Positions 1-7,482 of a DNA stretch of 55,828 bases are shown here, piece after piece. Source of the DNA: Prevotella sp. (GTDB lineage: Bacteria > Bacteroidota > Bacteroidia > Bacteroidales > Bacteroidaceae); assembly GCA_017645645.1 (NCBI GenBank), contig JAGCOB010000013.1:1-55828 (forward strand), given 5' to 3'. Both the position numbers and the translations under genes were made by a program. Each line of letters starts with the position of its first letter. Position 1 is the stretch's first letter. The notes beneath the pieces were generated by a model. The model did not search any database, was not told where the DNA came from, and was given only the letters and a program-made list of their open reading frames with translations.

Positions 1-561
1 CATCCTCAACAGTTCCTCGGCATGGATGAACGTGATCTTCTCCGGCAGGAAAGGCTTGATCTGCGGATACGTCTCACAAGTGAGGTACTCCGTACGACGG
101 ATAGCGGCATAGATACGCTCCACCACATTCTTCAGATAGGCAACAGTACGCTGCTCCTTTGTGATGACAGCCTCCCAGTCCCACTGGTCGACATACAGGG
201 AATGGAGGTTATCCAATTCCTCATCCGCCCGGATAGCATTCATATCCGTATAGACACCATAGCCCGGTTCTATCTGATACTCCGCCAAGGAGAGGCGCTT
301 CCACTTCGCCAGGGAGTGAACAACCTCCGCACGGGCATCACCAAGGTCCTTAATAGGGAATGTCACAGCACGCTCCACCCCGTTCAGGTCGTCATTGATA
401 CCCAGTCCTTTCAAGACAAACAAAGGAGCTGTCACACGGCGAAGACGTAACTCTGTCGATATATTCTGTTGGAAAAACTCCTTAATCAGTTTGATACCCT
501 GCTCCGTCTGTTTCATATCGAGCAGGGACTGGTAGTCGATTGGTTTAATCAGTTGACTCAT
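1..561 (-). CDS. asnA: Aspartate--ammonia ligase (AsnA), 5' part, cut by window edge
   Basis: Ammonia-dependent asparagine synthetase of the class II aminoacyl-tRNA-synthetase fold, making cytoplasmic asparagine from aspartate, ATP and ammonia. The frame is open for 187 codons from an ATG at 561 and leaves the window, so roughly the C-terminal 150 residues of a family about 340 long are missing. The start MSQLIKPIDYQSLLDMK and the segments GYGIYTDMNAIRADEE and LYVDQWDWE match AsnA. A TACCTTTG box at 625-618 on the minus strand, about 57 bases before the ATG, is the likely promoter. The upstream neighbour is tRNA-Arg, transcribed away from it. Family assignment is firm; nothing can be said about the C-terminal half. 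Confidence 0.93.
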   Translation of the reverse strand, partial: MSQLIKPIDYQSLLDMKQTEQGIKLIKEFFQQNISTELRLRRVTAPLFVLKGLGINDDLNGVERAVTFPIKDLGDARAEVVHSLAKWKRLSLAEYQIEPGYGVYTDMNAIRADEELDNLHSLYVDQWDWEAVITKEQRTVAYLKNVVERIYAAIRRTEYLTCETYPQIKPFLPEKITFIHAEELLRM

Positions 562-617
562 CTCGTATATTTACTATTTGACAATTTACAATTTACTTTA
601 TTCTACTTTTTTGCGTG

Positions 618-625
618 CAAAGGTA
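618..625 (-). promoter_or_regulatory. -7 box of asnA promoter
   Basis: The minus-strand octamer TACCTTTG fits the Bacteroidetes TAnnTTTG -7 element. It lies about 57 bases upstream of the asnA ATG and gives a leader of about 50 nt. Confidence 0.6.
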
Positions 626-720
626 CTACTTTTAAACTAATCTGCAAGAATAAAACCAAAATATTTTGCAAAATGACAGTAATTTCTCTCATTTCCTATC
701 ATTTTGCATCCAATGACACA

Positions 721-770
721 GGTTAGCGGTTAGAGGTTATAGGTTATAGGTTAAAGGTTATAGGTTATAG
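721..770. repeat. Degenerate short tandem repeat, unit GGTTATA(G)
   Basis: About six imperfect copies of a 7-8 bp unit (GGTTAGC, GGTTAGA, GGTTATA and similar) lie between the divergent asnA and tRNA-Arg promoters. Apart from this and the two promoters, the gap 562-848 shows nothing else recognisable. Confidence 0.8.
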
Positions 771-830
771 CGTAATCATTAAAAGATAAAAAAAATCATT
801 TTTCATCTTCCATTTTTCAATTAAAAGTAG

Positions 831-838
831 TACCTTTG
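831..838 (+). promoter_or_regulatory. -7 box of tRNA-Arg promoter
   Basis: TACCTTTG lies 10 bases before the mature tRNA-Arg 5' end. It is probably also the promoter of the downstream accessory operon, because no second box is visible before the gene at 949. Confidence 0.65.
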
Positions 839-848
839 CAAACGTTTT

Positions 849-922
849 GGTCCCGTAGCTCAGCTGAATAGAGCGTCAGATTCCGGTTCTGAAGGTCTTG
901 GGTTTGAATCCCAACGGGATCA
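849..922 (+). tRNA. tRNA-Arg (anticodon CCG)
   Basis: A full cloverleaf can be folded. The acceptor is GGTCCCG with CGGGATC (one G-U pair), the D arm is GCTC/GAGC, the anticodon stem is TCAGA/TCTGA around the loop TTCCGGT, and the T arm is TTGGG/CCCAA. The anticodon CCG reads arginine CGG. The 3' CCA is not encoded. The next reading frame starts 26 bases downstream. Confidence 0.95.
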
Positions 923-935
923 CTATTATATTAGT

Positions 936-942
936 AAGGAGG
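936..942 (+). promoter_or_regulatory. Strong Shine-Dalgarno AAGGAGG deciding the BKACE gene start
   Basis: A perfect AAGGAGG six bases before ATG 949. Neighbouring genes in this window generally lack such a site. It fixes the start downstream of the tRNA rather than at the upstream TTG at 898. Confidence 0.75.
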
Positions 943-948
943 ATACCT

Positions 949-1776
949 ATGAGAAAAATTATTGTGACCGTGGCACCTGTCTGTCACGTTGGCAAGGAGA
1001 TTCCTGCCGAATGCAAAAACCCGCTCACGCCAGAGGAGATAGCCGAAGACACCATCAACTGTTACAAAGCAGGAGCCTGTGAGGTACACCTCCATACCCG
1101 TGATTTGCAAGGTAATCCCACTTTTGAACTGGACGTGTTCCGCCAAACCATTGGACTGATCCGTAAAGAGACGGATATGATCATCCAAGGATCAACGGGC
1201 GGACTGTCAACCCTTTCCCTTGCCCAGCGGTGTGTCAGTCTTGACGTTCCAGAAGTAGAGGTCGCCTCCCTGAACATGGGCAGTGTGAACTTCGGGGAGA
1301 CGGTATATGTCAACACCATGCCTGACCTGCGCTACTGGGCAAAACGGTTGGACGAGACCAATACCGTCCCTGAGATGGAACTTTTCGACCTGAGTCATGT
1401 GGAATGCGCCACTCGTCTTGCCGACGAGGGAGTCATCCACCGTCCCCTGCATTATAATTTCTGTGTGGGACCCGGCAACTCCTCGAACCTTTCCGCCACC
1501 GGACGTAACCTCGCCATGCTGACCAGTCTGATGGAGCCTGGCACCTCCTGGGGTATCACCCATGACTCGATGAAAGACTTCTCCATCCTGGCCTGTGCCA
1601 TCGGCATGGGAGCATCTGTCGTACGTGTCGGTTTTGAGGACAGTTTCTATTATGCACCAGGCAAACGTGCCCATACCAATGCAGAACTCGTGGAGAAACT
1701 CGTTGCCCTTATCCGCATGATGGGGTGTGAACCAGCCACCCCTGCAGAAGCAAGGGAAATGCAACATATCAAGTAA
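949..1776 (+). CDS. BKACE-family beta-keto acid cleavage enzyme (DUF849, Kce-like)
   Basis: A 275-residue TIM-barrel protein of the BKACE (DUF849) family, whose members condense a beta-keto acid with acetyl-CoA to give acetoacetate and a new acyl-CoA. The metal-binding EVHLHTRD (His47, His49), the N-terminal ITVAPxG-like strand and the late VGFED (the Glu ligand) are present, and length is normal. I chose ATG 949 because a strong AAGGAGG lies six bases upstream (936-942); the frame is open further up, but that part overlaps tRNA-Arg. It is the first gene of a four-gene set, and the next gene starts within two bases of its stop. Substrate is unknown: family members act on 3-keto-5-aminohexanoate, dehydrocarnitine, 3-oxoadipate and others. 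The strong Shine-Dalgarno is unusual for this phylum. Confidence 0.88.
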   Translation: MRKIIVTVAPVCHVGKEIPAECKNPLTPEEIAEDTINCYKAGACEVHLHTRDLQGNPTFELDVFRQTIGLIRKETDMIIQGSTGGLSTLSLAQRCVSLDVPEVEVASLNMGSVNFGETVYVNTMPDLRYWAKRLDETNTVPEMELFDLSHVECATRLADEGVIHRPLHYNFCVGPGNSSNLSATGRNLAMLTSLMEPGTSWGITHDSMKDFSILACAIGMGASVVRVGFEDSFYYAPGKRAHTNAELVEKLVALIRMMGCEPATPAEAREMQHIK

Positions 1777-1777
1777 G

Positions 1778-2983
1778 ATGGAAGAAGTAAGATGGAAGAT
1801 GGTTGTCTTAGACGACGACCCCACAGGAATCCAGACAGTACATGGATGTCTGCTTGTCACCCAATGGGATGAGGAACATGTACGGCTGGGCTTTGAGGAC
1901 GCAGCACCTTTCTTCTATATCCTGACCAATACCCGGGCAATGACCCGTGAAGAGGCTGCCCGTGTTACAAGGGAAGCTATGGAGACCGTGGTAAGAGTCA
2001 ACGAGCATTTCGGTTACCGTCTCATCATTGTCAGTAGGAGTGACTCCTGTCTGCGTGGACATTTCCCTTTGGAAACCGATGTGATGCGTACTGTACTGCA
2101 TGAACATGGGGAGACCGTATTCCACCAAACACCGTTCTGTCCTGCCTTTATTGAGGCGGGACGCATTACAATAGACGGGATCCATTATATGAAAGACGGT
2201 GGGAAATTGATTCCCGTCAGTGATACCGAGTTTGCCCGCGATAACGTATTCGCCTATCACACCAGTGTGCTGACAGACTATATCCGTGAGAAAGGAGCAG
2301 ACCCCGACGACTATATCATCGTGAATGCACAGGGCTATGACGAGTTACGAGCCTTTGCCAAGACGATTCTCTGTGAGGAGTCCACTGAACATGTCATCAT
2401 CCGGAGCAGTTCGTCACTCCCCAAGGCTATTGCGGGAATCCCCGACAAGCCGTTACTTGACCGTTCCATCCTGAAACAAGCAAGTGTGGGTTGTTTTGTC
2501 GTGGGTAGTCATGTCAAGAAGACCACCTTGCAACTAGAACAACTGTTACAAGCTGAAGGCACCTGTGCCATTGAAGTAGATGTACAACGTATCTTAGATG
2601 ATGCAGAGGCATTGGCCCTGGAGACGACAGACACCATCCGACAGATCGTGGAGAACCACTTGACACCCGTCGTCTATACCTCCCGTCAGGAAATCCGACT
2701 GGACGATGCCAACCAGCGTCAGCATTTAGGACAGCAAGTCTCAGACTTCCTGGTTGACATCGTACGTAACCTGCCCTTCACCCCTTCCTACCTCGTAGGA
2801 AAAGGAGGTATCACCTCCCACGATATCCTGACCAAGGGACTGGGCATCAAAACGGCTCGTGTACTGGGACAGATTATCAATAGTGTGCCCTGTGTGATGG
2901 CACACGATTTTCCTTATATTATTTTCCCCGGCAATGTGGGCAATGAAAGATCGCTCAGAGATGTCTATGAGAAGTTAGCATGA
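1778..2983 (+). CDS. Four-carbon acid sugar kinase family protein (DUF1537/OtnK-like)
   Basis: A kinase of the DUF1537 family, which phosphorylates four-carbon acid sugars such as erythronate, threonate or 3-oxo-isoapionate with ATP. Family marks are the N-terminal MVVLDDDPTGIQTVHG, the SRSDSCLRGHFPLE segment and the C-terminal nucleotide-binding VGKGGITSHDILTKGLG. About 401 residues from ATG 1778, near the family's usual 400-430; ATG 1799 is an equally plausible start and leaves the first strand intact. It follows the BKACE gene directly and overlaps the next gene by four bases, so it is co-translated with it. Family assignment is strong; the true substrate is unknown and need not be a tetronate. 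Confidence 0.87.
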   Translation: MEEVRWKMVVLDDDPTGIQTVHGCLLVTQWDEEHVRLGFEDAAPFFYILTNTRAMTREEAARVTREAMETVVRVNEHFGYRLIIVSRSDSCLRGHFPLETDVMRTVLHEHGETVFHQTPFCPAFIEAGRITIDGIHYMKDGGKLIPVSDTEFARDNVFAYHTSVLTDYIREKGADPDDYIIVNAQGYDELRAFAKTILCEESTEHVIIRSSSSLPKAIAGIPDKPLLDRSILKQASVGCFVVGSHVKKTTLQLEQLLQAEGTCAIEVDVQRILDDAEALALETTDTIRQIVENHLTPVVYTSRQEIRLDDANQRQHLGQQVSDFLVDIVRNLPFTPSYLVGKGGITSHDILTKGLGIKTARVLGQIINSVPCVMAHDFPYIIFPGNVGNERSLRDVYEKLA

Positions 2984-3978
2984 AGCAGAATATGAAGCAA
3001 TGGGTGGCTGACACCATCCAACAGAAAGAGGTAACAGCAGTGCCTGTGATGACCCATCCGGGCATCGAACTGAACGGACATACGGTAAGGGAGGCTGTGA
3101 GTAATGGCAAGGTACATGCCGAGGCAGTGACCAAACTGGCAAGAACGTACAAATGTGCGGCAGCCTGTACCATCATGGACCTGACCACGGAGGCAGAAGC
3201 CTTCGGAGCAGAGATCGCCTTCTCAGATATTGCCGTACCAGCTGTTATCGGTCATATCCTGACCGATGTCAAGAGCATCCATGACCTACAGGTGCCATCC
3301 CTCAAGACTGGTCGTATCCCCCAGTATCTGAAAGCCAATCTGTTGGCTGCAAGAGCCATTCAGGACCGTCCTGTATTCAGCGGATGCATCGGTCCCTTCT
3401 CCCTGGCAGGAAGACTCTATGACATGTCAGAGATCATGGTACTGATCTATGAGCATCCAGAGGCTGCCCATACCTTATTAGAAAAATGTACGGAGTTTAT
3501 CGGGAAATACTGTCTGGCACTGAAGCAAACCGGTGCCAATGGAGTGATGATGGCGGAACCTGCCGCCGGACTGTTGTCCAATGACGACTGCATGACATTC
3601 TCCTCGCAATATGTCAAGCGTATCGTGGAGAAAGTGCAAGATGAAAACTTTATCGTCATTCTTCATAATTGCGGTAATACGGGACACTGTACCAAGGCGA
3701 TGGTTGCAACAGGTGCCGCAGCCTACCATTTCGGTAACAAATGCCAGATGGAGGAGGTCATCAAGGAGGTACCTCCTACGGCTCTTGCCATGGGGAACAT
3801 CGACCCCGTCTCCCTATTCAAGGATGGTACCCCAGAAGAGATGAGACAGGCAGTAGGTAACCTGTTGGAAAAGATGAGGAACTATCCGAATTTCGTCCTC
3901 TCCAGCGGTTGTGACACCCCACCCCATACGCCCCTCGCTAATATTGACGCTTTCTTTGACGCTATCACGACCAGGTGA
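2980..3978 (+). CDS. UroD-like / MtaA-type corrinoid methyltransferase with zinc motif
   Basis: A 332-residue protein of the uroporphyrinogen decarboxylase superfamily, closest in pattern to methylcobamide:thiol methyltransferases (MtaA/MtbA). The zinc triad of that subgroup is present: His229-x-Cys231 in LHNCGNTG and Cys311 in SSGCDTPPHTPLANI. True UroD enzymes lack this His-x-Cys...Cys set, so heme synthesis is unlikely. It should move a methyl group between a corrinoid protein and a thiol, or prepare a methylated substrate for the corrinoid. It overlaps its neighbours by four bases on each side. The only corrinoid protein in the window is the fusion encoded at 4643-7474, the likely partner. 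A second ATG at 2992 is possible. Confidence 0.82.
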   Translation: MKQNMKQWVADTIQQKEVTAVPVMTHPGIELNGHTVREAVSNGKVHAEAVTKLARTYKCAAACTIMDLTTEAEAFGAEIAFSDIAVPAVIGHILTDVKSIHDLQVPSLKTGRIPQYLKANLLAARAIQDRPVFSGCIGPFSLAGRLYDMSEIMVLIYEHPEAAHTLLEKCTEFIGKYCLALKQTGANGVMMAEPAAGLLSNDDCMTFSSQYVKRIVEKVQDENFIVILHNCGNTGHCTKAMVATGAAAYHFGNKCQMEEVIKEVPPTALAMGNIDPVSLFKDGTPEEMRQAVGNLLEKMRNYPNFVLSSGCDTPPHTPLANIDAFFDAITTR

Positions 3979-4628
3979 CACAGAAAATACTGACATACGA
4001 AGAACTTGGAATCACAGATGCCGACCTCTATGAGCAGATGGGCTATCATGGTCTGTTGCCTGATGAAAAGACACAAGCGGAAGCGGCTGCCATCATCCGT
4101 CATGTACGTACCATCATCCGTCCCCAATTCTGTTTCTTCGTGGCCCGTGAGCTACCTGCCTTTGACATGGGGAGAATCATCCTGCGACAATTAAGGGACA
4201 GTGAGGCATACGCCCTGTTTATCTGTACTGCCGGTCAGTTGTTTGAACAATACCAACAGCAGTTAAAGACTGAAGGTGACATGGTACGTATATTCATCGC
4301 CGATGCCTTAGGCAGTGTGATTGCCGAGAAATGCGCTGACAAGATGGAGGAGAGCCTGCAGGAGTCGATTGACAAACTGGGGTGGAAACATACCAATCGC
4401 TTCTCACCAGGATACTGCGGATGGCATGTGTCCCAACAGCAACTACTCTTTTCTTTGTTTGAGGGAAAGACATGCGGTGTCACACTGACAGACTCATCAC
4501 TGATGGTCCCCATTAAGAGTGTCAGCGGCATCATCGGTATAGGTGAAAAAGTCCGCAGATTAGACTATACCTGCGGACTCTGTGATTTTAAACAATGCTA
4601 TAAGCGGAAAAAGGCTGTTAGCCCTTAG
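3975..4628 (+). CDS. Stand-alone methionine-synthase activation domain protein
   Basis: A 217-residue protein matching the C-terminal reactivation domain of cobalamin-dependent methionine synthase, which binds S-adenosylmethionine and helps re-methylate oxidised cob(II)alamin. The signature segments are RFSPGYCGW (142-150) and SLMVPIKSVSGI (175-186), in the expected order and spacing. The protein ends with a Cys-x2-Cys-x4-Cys motif (Cys200, 203, 208), as in other stand-alone members and unlike MetH itself. It starts at a GTG overlapping the previous stop by four bases (GTGA). It is the last gene of the plus-strand set and faces the gene for the corrinoid fusion, which has no activation domain; the two probably work together. 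Confidence 0.85.
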   Translation: MTQKILTYEELGITDADLYEQMGYHGLLPDEKTQAEAAAIIRHVRTIIRPQFCFFVARELPAFDMGRIILRQLRDSEAYALFICTAGQLFEQYQQQLKTEGDMVRIFIADALGSVIAEKCADKMEESLQESIDKLGWKHTNRFSPGYCGWHVSQQQLLFSLFEGKTCGVTLTDSSLMVPIKSVSGIIGIGEKVRRLDYTCGLCDFKQCYKRKKAVSP

Positions 4629-4646
4629 CTTTTAGCTATTAGCTAT
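4625..4646. repeat. Short tandem repeat TTAGCT(A) between convergent genes
   Basis: Imperfect copies of TTAGCTA/TTAGCTT fill the 14-bp gap between the two convergent gene sets and run slightly into both gene ends. It has weak hairpin potential (TTAGCT/AGCTAA). No proper terminator is seen here. Confidence 0.6.
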
Positions 4647-7474
4647 AATTTCCCAAGTAGTTGTTTGGCGACTGTCACTGCCGAGTTGGCATTGTCACTA
4701 TAGCCATCGGCACCTATCTCATCAGCAAAGCCCTGTGTGACAGGGGCTCCACCCACCATCACCTTCACCCGATCACGGATACCTGCCTTTTCCAGGGCAT
4801 CTATCACCTCCTTCATATAACCCATGGTCGTTGTGAGCAATGCCGACATACAGAGAATGTCAGGCTGGTTCTCCTTGACAGCTTCGATAAATCGGTCGGC
4901 AGAGACATCAATACCGATGTTCACCACTTCAAAGCCACAACCCTCCAACATCGAGGCCACCAGGTTCTTACCGATATCATGCAGGTCGCCTTTCACCGTC
5001 CCTATCACCACCTTACCCATCGAAGTAGAAGCATTACCGGCAAGCATGGGCTTCAACAATTCCAACGCTGCCTTCATAGCACGTCCTGCCATTAACAACT
5101 GAGGGACGAAAGCCTTGCCATCCTGGAAGCGCTGTCCCACCTCCCCCATGGCACGGATCATCTGACCGTTAATCAGATCCTGTGGGGCAATATTCTGGGC
5201 AATGGCCTCTCGAGTGGCAGAGGCAGCTTCCTCACTCTTGCCATCGAGGATGGCTTGGAAGAGACGGTCAGCGGGAGTTGCGGGGGAAGGTGTAGTTTCT
5301 ATAGGAGCTATAGGTACTATAGGAACTATAGGGGTTATAGTTTGGGAAGTAGTTAGGGGCGAGAGGAAGAGTCCGGGAATAGGTTCAATGGCCTGAGCCA
5401 TCATTCGGATATGTGCATCGGTAGTGCCACAACATCCTCCCAGGATATTCAGGCAATGGTTCTCTAGCAGAGGCCAGAGATCAGCCACCAGACTCTCGGG
5501 CGACTTCTGATACCGTCCATTACTATCAGGCATGCCTGCATTGGGATAGAGGCTCACCTTCAGACCCATTGATGCCAGTTGACACACAAGAGGTGTCATC
5601 TTGGGAACATCTGCCACGCAGTTGATACCGATAGAAAAAAGGTCGTCTTTATGGAGGTGAGCAATAAAATCGATGATACTCTGTCCCAGCATGTTATGTC
5701 CATCGGGAGTGGCTACGGAGAAACTGAGCATGAGGGGCAGAGAAGGAGCCACCTCCCTGGCGACCTTTATGGCAATCTCCGCAATGCGGACATCGAAGAT
5801 TGTCTCAATCAGCAGAGCATCCACCCCTCCATCCACTAATGCCTGTATCTGTTCATGATAAGCTTCTTTCAGAGCGGTAGCAAATTTTTCTCTGTTCTCA
5901 TCCCCTTCCTCACTTATAAAAGTGCGACTAGTAGGACCGATACTGCCTGCCACAAAGCGCGGCTTGTCCGAGGAGGAAAACGCATCGGCACACTCACGGG
6001 CCAGACGGGCTGCAGCAAGGTTGATTTCCCTGCCATATTCTGCCAAGCCATAGTCGCCCAAGGAGATACGCTGGGCATTGAACGTATTCGTCTCAATGAT
6101 ATCAGAACCTGCCTCAAGGTATTTCCGATGGATATCACGGATTACAGATGGACAGGTCAGCGAGAGCACATCATTACAGCCTTTCAAATCATAGGGATGT
6201 CCTGCAAACAGACTCCCCCGAAAATCCTCTTCACGAAGTTGACACTGCTGGATCATCGTACCCATGGCACCATCAAGGAGAAGGATCCTTTTGAATGGAG
6301 TACGGAGCATAGAGCATGGAGCATTTGCAACCTCTGTCCTACGCTCTTCACGCTCCACTATCCGGATGATTTCCTCCACTTCACGGTCAGCCTCATCTTT
6401 GTTTTGATATTCCTCGATGATACGCATGGCCTGTTCCACCTCCCGTTCATTGTGGAAGTCCATCTCCAAGTGTACGCCATCACCACCGATATGATCGAGC
6501 AGGGGTTTCAATTCGTCGAGGGTCACCCAACAAGCCATGATGCTCTTTCCTGCGTCAAGAATCCTCCTGTAGAGGTCATACCACTTGGGAGAGCCACCCT
6601 GAGGTTCACCGACACCAGGTGTCCACTGGATGGCATTCAGTTCCTTGATTTCCAGCAAAGCATCAAGATGGTGCATGGCCCCCACTCCGTCAAGATGATA
6701 CAAGGTATAGTCTATCTTCTGACACTGTTCACGGATGAACGGCTGTACAAAGCGCCGGTAGTCATCCACACTGATCATTGTCGAAATATCACTCTGCAGT
6801 TTCGACATCTTACCTGGTGCCCAACTGGAGAAATAACAGAACGCCATCTCATCACCCTCGCGGATAATGTCATACAATTCGTCGAACACCTGGAAATAGA
6901 TATCGTTGATCTGTTGCATCTGGTGTTCAAGTACCTCAGGCTGCATCACGGTGTCAAGCAACACCTTATCCGTACCCTTTATAGCCGCCAACACATCGAG
7001 GCCCTCCATCAGGTCGGGCATGCCCACATAATAATGTCCCTGAGCCTTCGCTTTGCAAGCCCGTAACAGTTCTTTATGCAGGAGATAGTTCGGATGGTTA
7101 GGGTCGAACACGATATCATCGGTATAGTTGGGATTGGGATGGATCCAGATCGTATCCTCTCCACCTTCGAACACACCACCCAGGATAGCAGCCAGAGAGC
7201 CAGGTCCCAACTGGGTATTGGCTACCGGCAACATATCCGCCATCAGGGAGGAATGTGCCACGTACCAGTCTAAGTATTCTGCACGCCACTGGGGGTCGAA
7301 CCATTTCTGATTCAAGTCCTTTGGAGGCTTTGGTGCCGGTATATCGGCATGAGGAGTCACCCCTTCCTGGAAATGCTCCCACATATTCAGGACAATACCT
7401 TTATGATTCCACCAGTCGACATATCTGCGCTTGGTCTCTTCCAGATTCGGTTTCCATGTATTCATCATAATCAT
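4643..7474 (-). CDS. Fusion: UroD-like methyltransferase + homocysteine S-methyltransferase + corrinoid (B12) domain
   Basis: A 943-residue three-part enzyme. Residues 1-360 are a UroD-like methyltransferase without the His-x-Cys zinc pair (YHLDGVGAMHH occupies that place). Residues 396-695 are a homocysteine methyltransferase like that of MetH, with LLDGAMGTMIQQ and the zinc ligands Cys619 (GINC) and Cys681-Cys682 (GGCCGT). After a Pro/Ile-rich linker (708-732) come a B12 cap helix domain (733-812) and a B12 Rossmann domain (820-943) with the base-off motif D830-L-H-D-I-G835, His832 being the cobalt ligand. MetH's folate-binding and activation domains are absent. Inference: methyl groups from an unknown donor pass to cobalt at the UroD module and then to homocysteine, giving methionine without methyl-folate. 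Start codons at 7474, 7468 or 7465 are possible. Downstream of the MFS gene (gap 8 bp). Confidence 0.88.
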   Translation of the reverse strand: MIMMNTWKPNLEETKRRYVDWWNHKGIVLNMWEHFQEGVTPHADIPAPKPPKDLNQKWFDPQWRAEYLDWYVAHSSLMADMLPVANTQLGPGSLAAILGGVFEGGEDTIWIHPNPNYTDDIVFDPNHPNYLLHKELLRACKAKAQGHYYVGMPDLMEGLDVLAAIKGTDKVLLDTVMQPEVLEHQMQQINDIYFQVFDELYDIIREGDEMAFCYFSSWAPGKMSKLQSDISTMISVDDYRRFVQPFIREQCQKIDYTLYHLDGVGAMHHLDALLEIKELNAIQWTPGVGEPQGGSPKWYDLYRRILDAGKSIMACWVTLDELKPLLDHIGGDGVHLEMDFHNEREVEQAMRIIEEYQNKDEADREVEEIIRIVEREERRTEVANAPCSMLRTPFKRILLLDGAMGTMIQQCQLREEDFRGSLFAGHPYDLKGCNDVLSLTCPSVIRDIHRKYLEAGSDIIETNTFNAQRISLGDYGLAEYGREINLAAARLARECADAFSSSDKPRFVAGSIGPTSRTFISEEGDENREKFATALKEAYHEQIQALVDGGVDALLIETIFDVRIAEIAIKVAREVAPSLPLMLSFSVATPDGHNMLGQSIIDFIAHLHKDDLFSIGINCVADVPKMTPLVCQLASMGLKVSLYPNAGMPDSNGRYQKSPESLVADLWPLLENHCLNILGGCCGTTDAHIRMMAQAIEPIPGLFLSPLTTSQTITPIVPIVPIAPIETTPSPATPADRLFQAILDGKSEEAASATREAIAQNIAPQDLINGQMIRAMGEVGQRFQDGKAFVPQLLMAGRAMKAALELLKPMLAGNASTSMGKVVIGTVKGDLHDIGKNLVASMLEGCGFEVVNIGIDVSADRFIEAVKENQPDILCMSALLTTTMGYMKEVIDALEKAGIRDRVKVMVGGAPVTQGFADEIGADGYSDNANSAVTVAKQLLGKL
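5298..5340. repeat. 9-bp in-frame tandem repeat in the linker of the methyltransferase fusion
   Basis: Four to five copies of CCTATAGNN (minus strand) encode successive Pro-Ile-Val/Ala/Glu triplets in the linker between the homocysteine methyltransferase and B12 domains. The same core (CTATAGG) forms the intergenic repeat at 8692-8729. Confidence 0.85.
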
Positions 7475-7482
7475 TTACAGAT

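Noticed and set aside
562-848. Cobalamin riboswitch upstream of the corrinoid genes
   Set aside because: Neither this gap nor 9383-9466 contains a recognisable B12-box or enough conserved sequence; the second is too short.
2980-3978. Uroporphyrinogen decarboxylase HemE
   Set aside because: The zinc-type His-x-Cys...Cys set and the corrinoid context indicate a methyltransferase.
5855-7066. 403-codon open frame on the plus strand
   Set aside because: It lies wholly antisense to the conserved UroD and homocysteine methyltransferase domains and its translation resembles no family.
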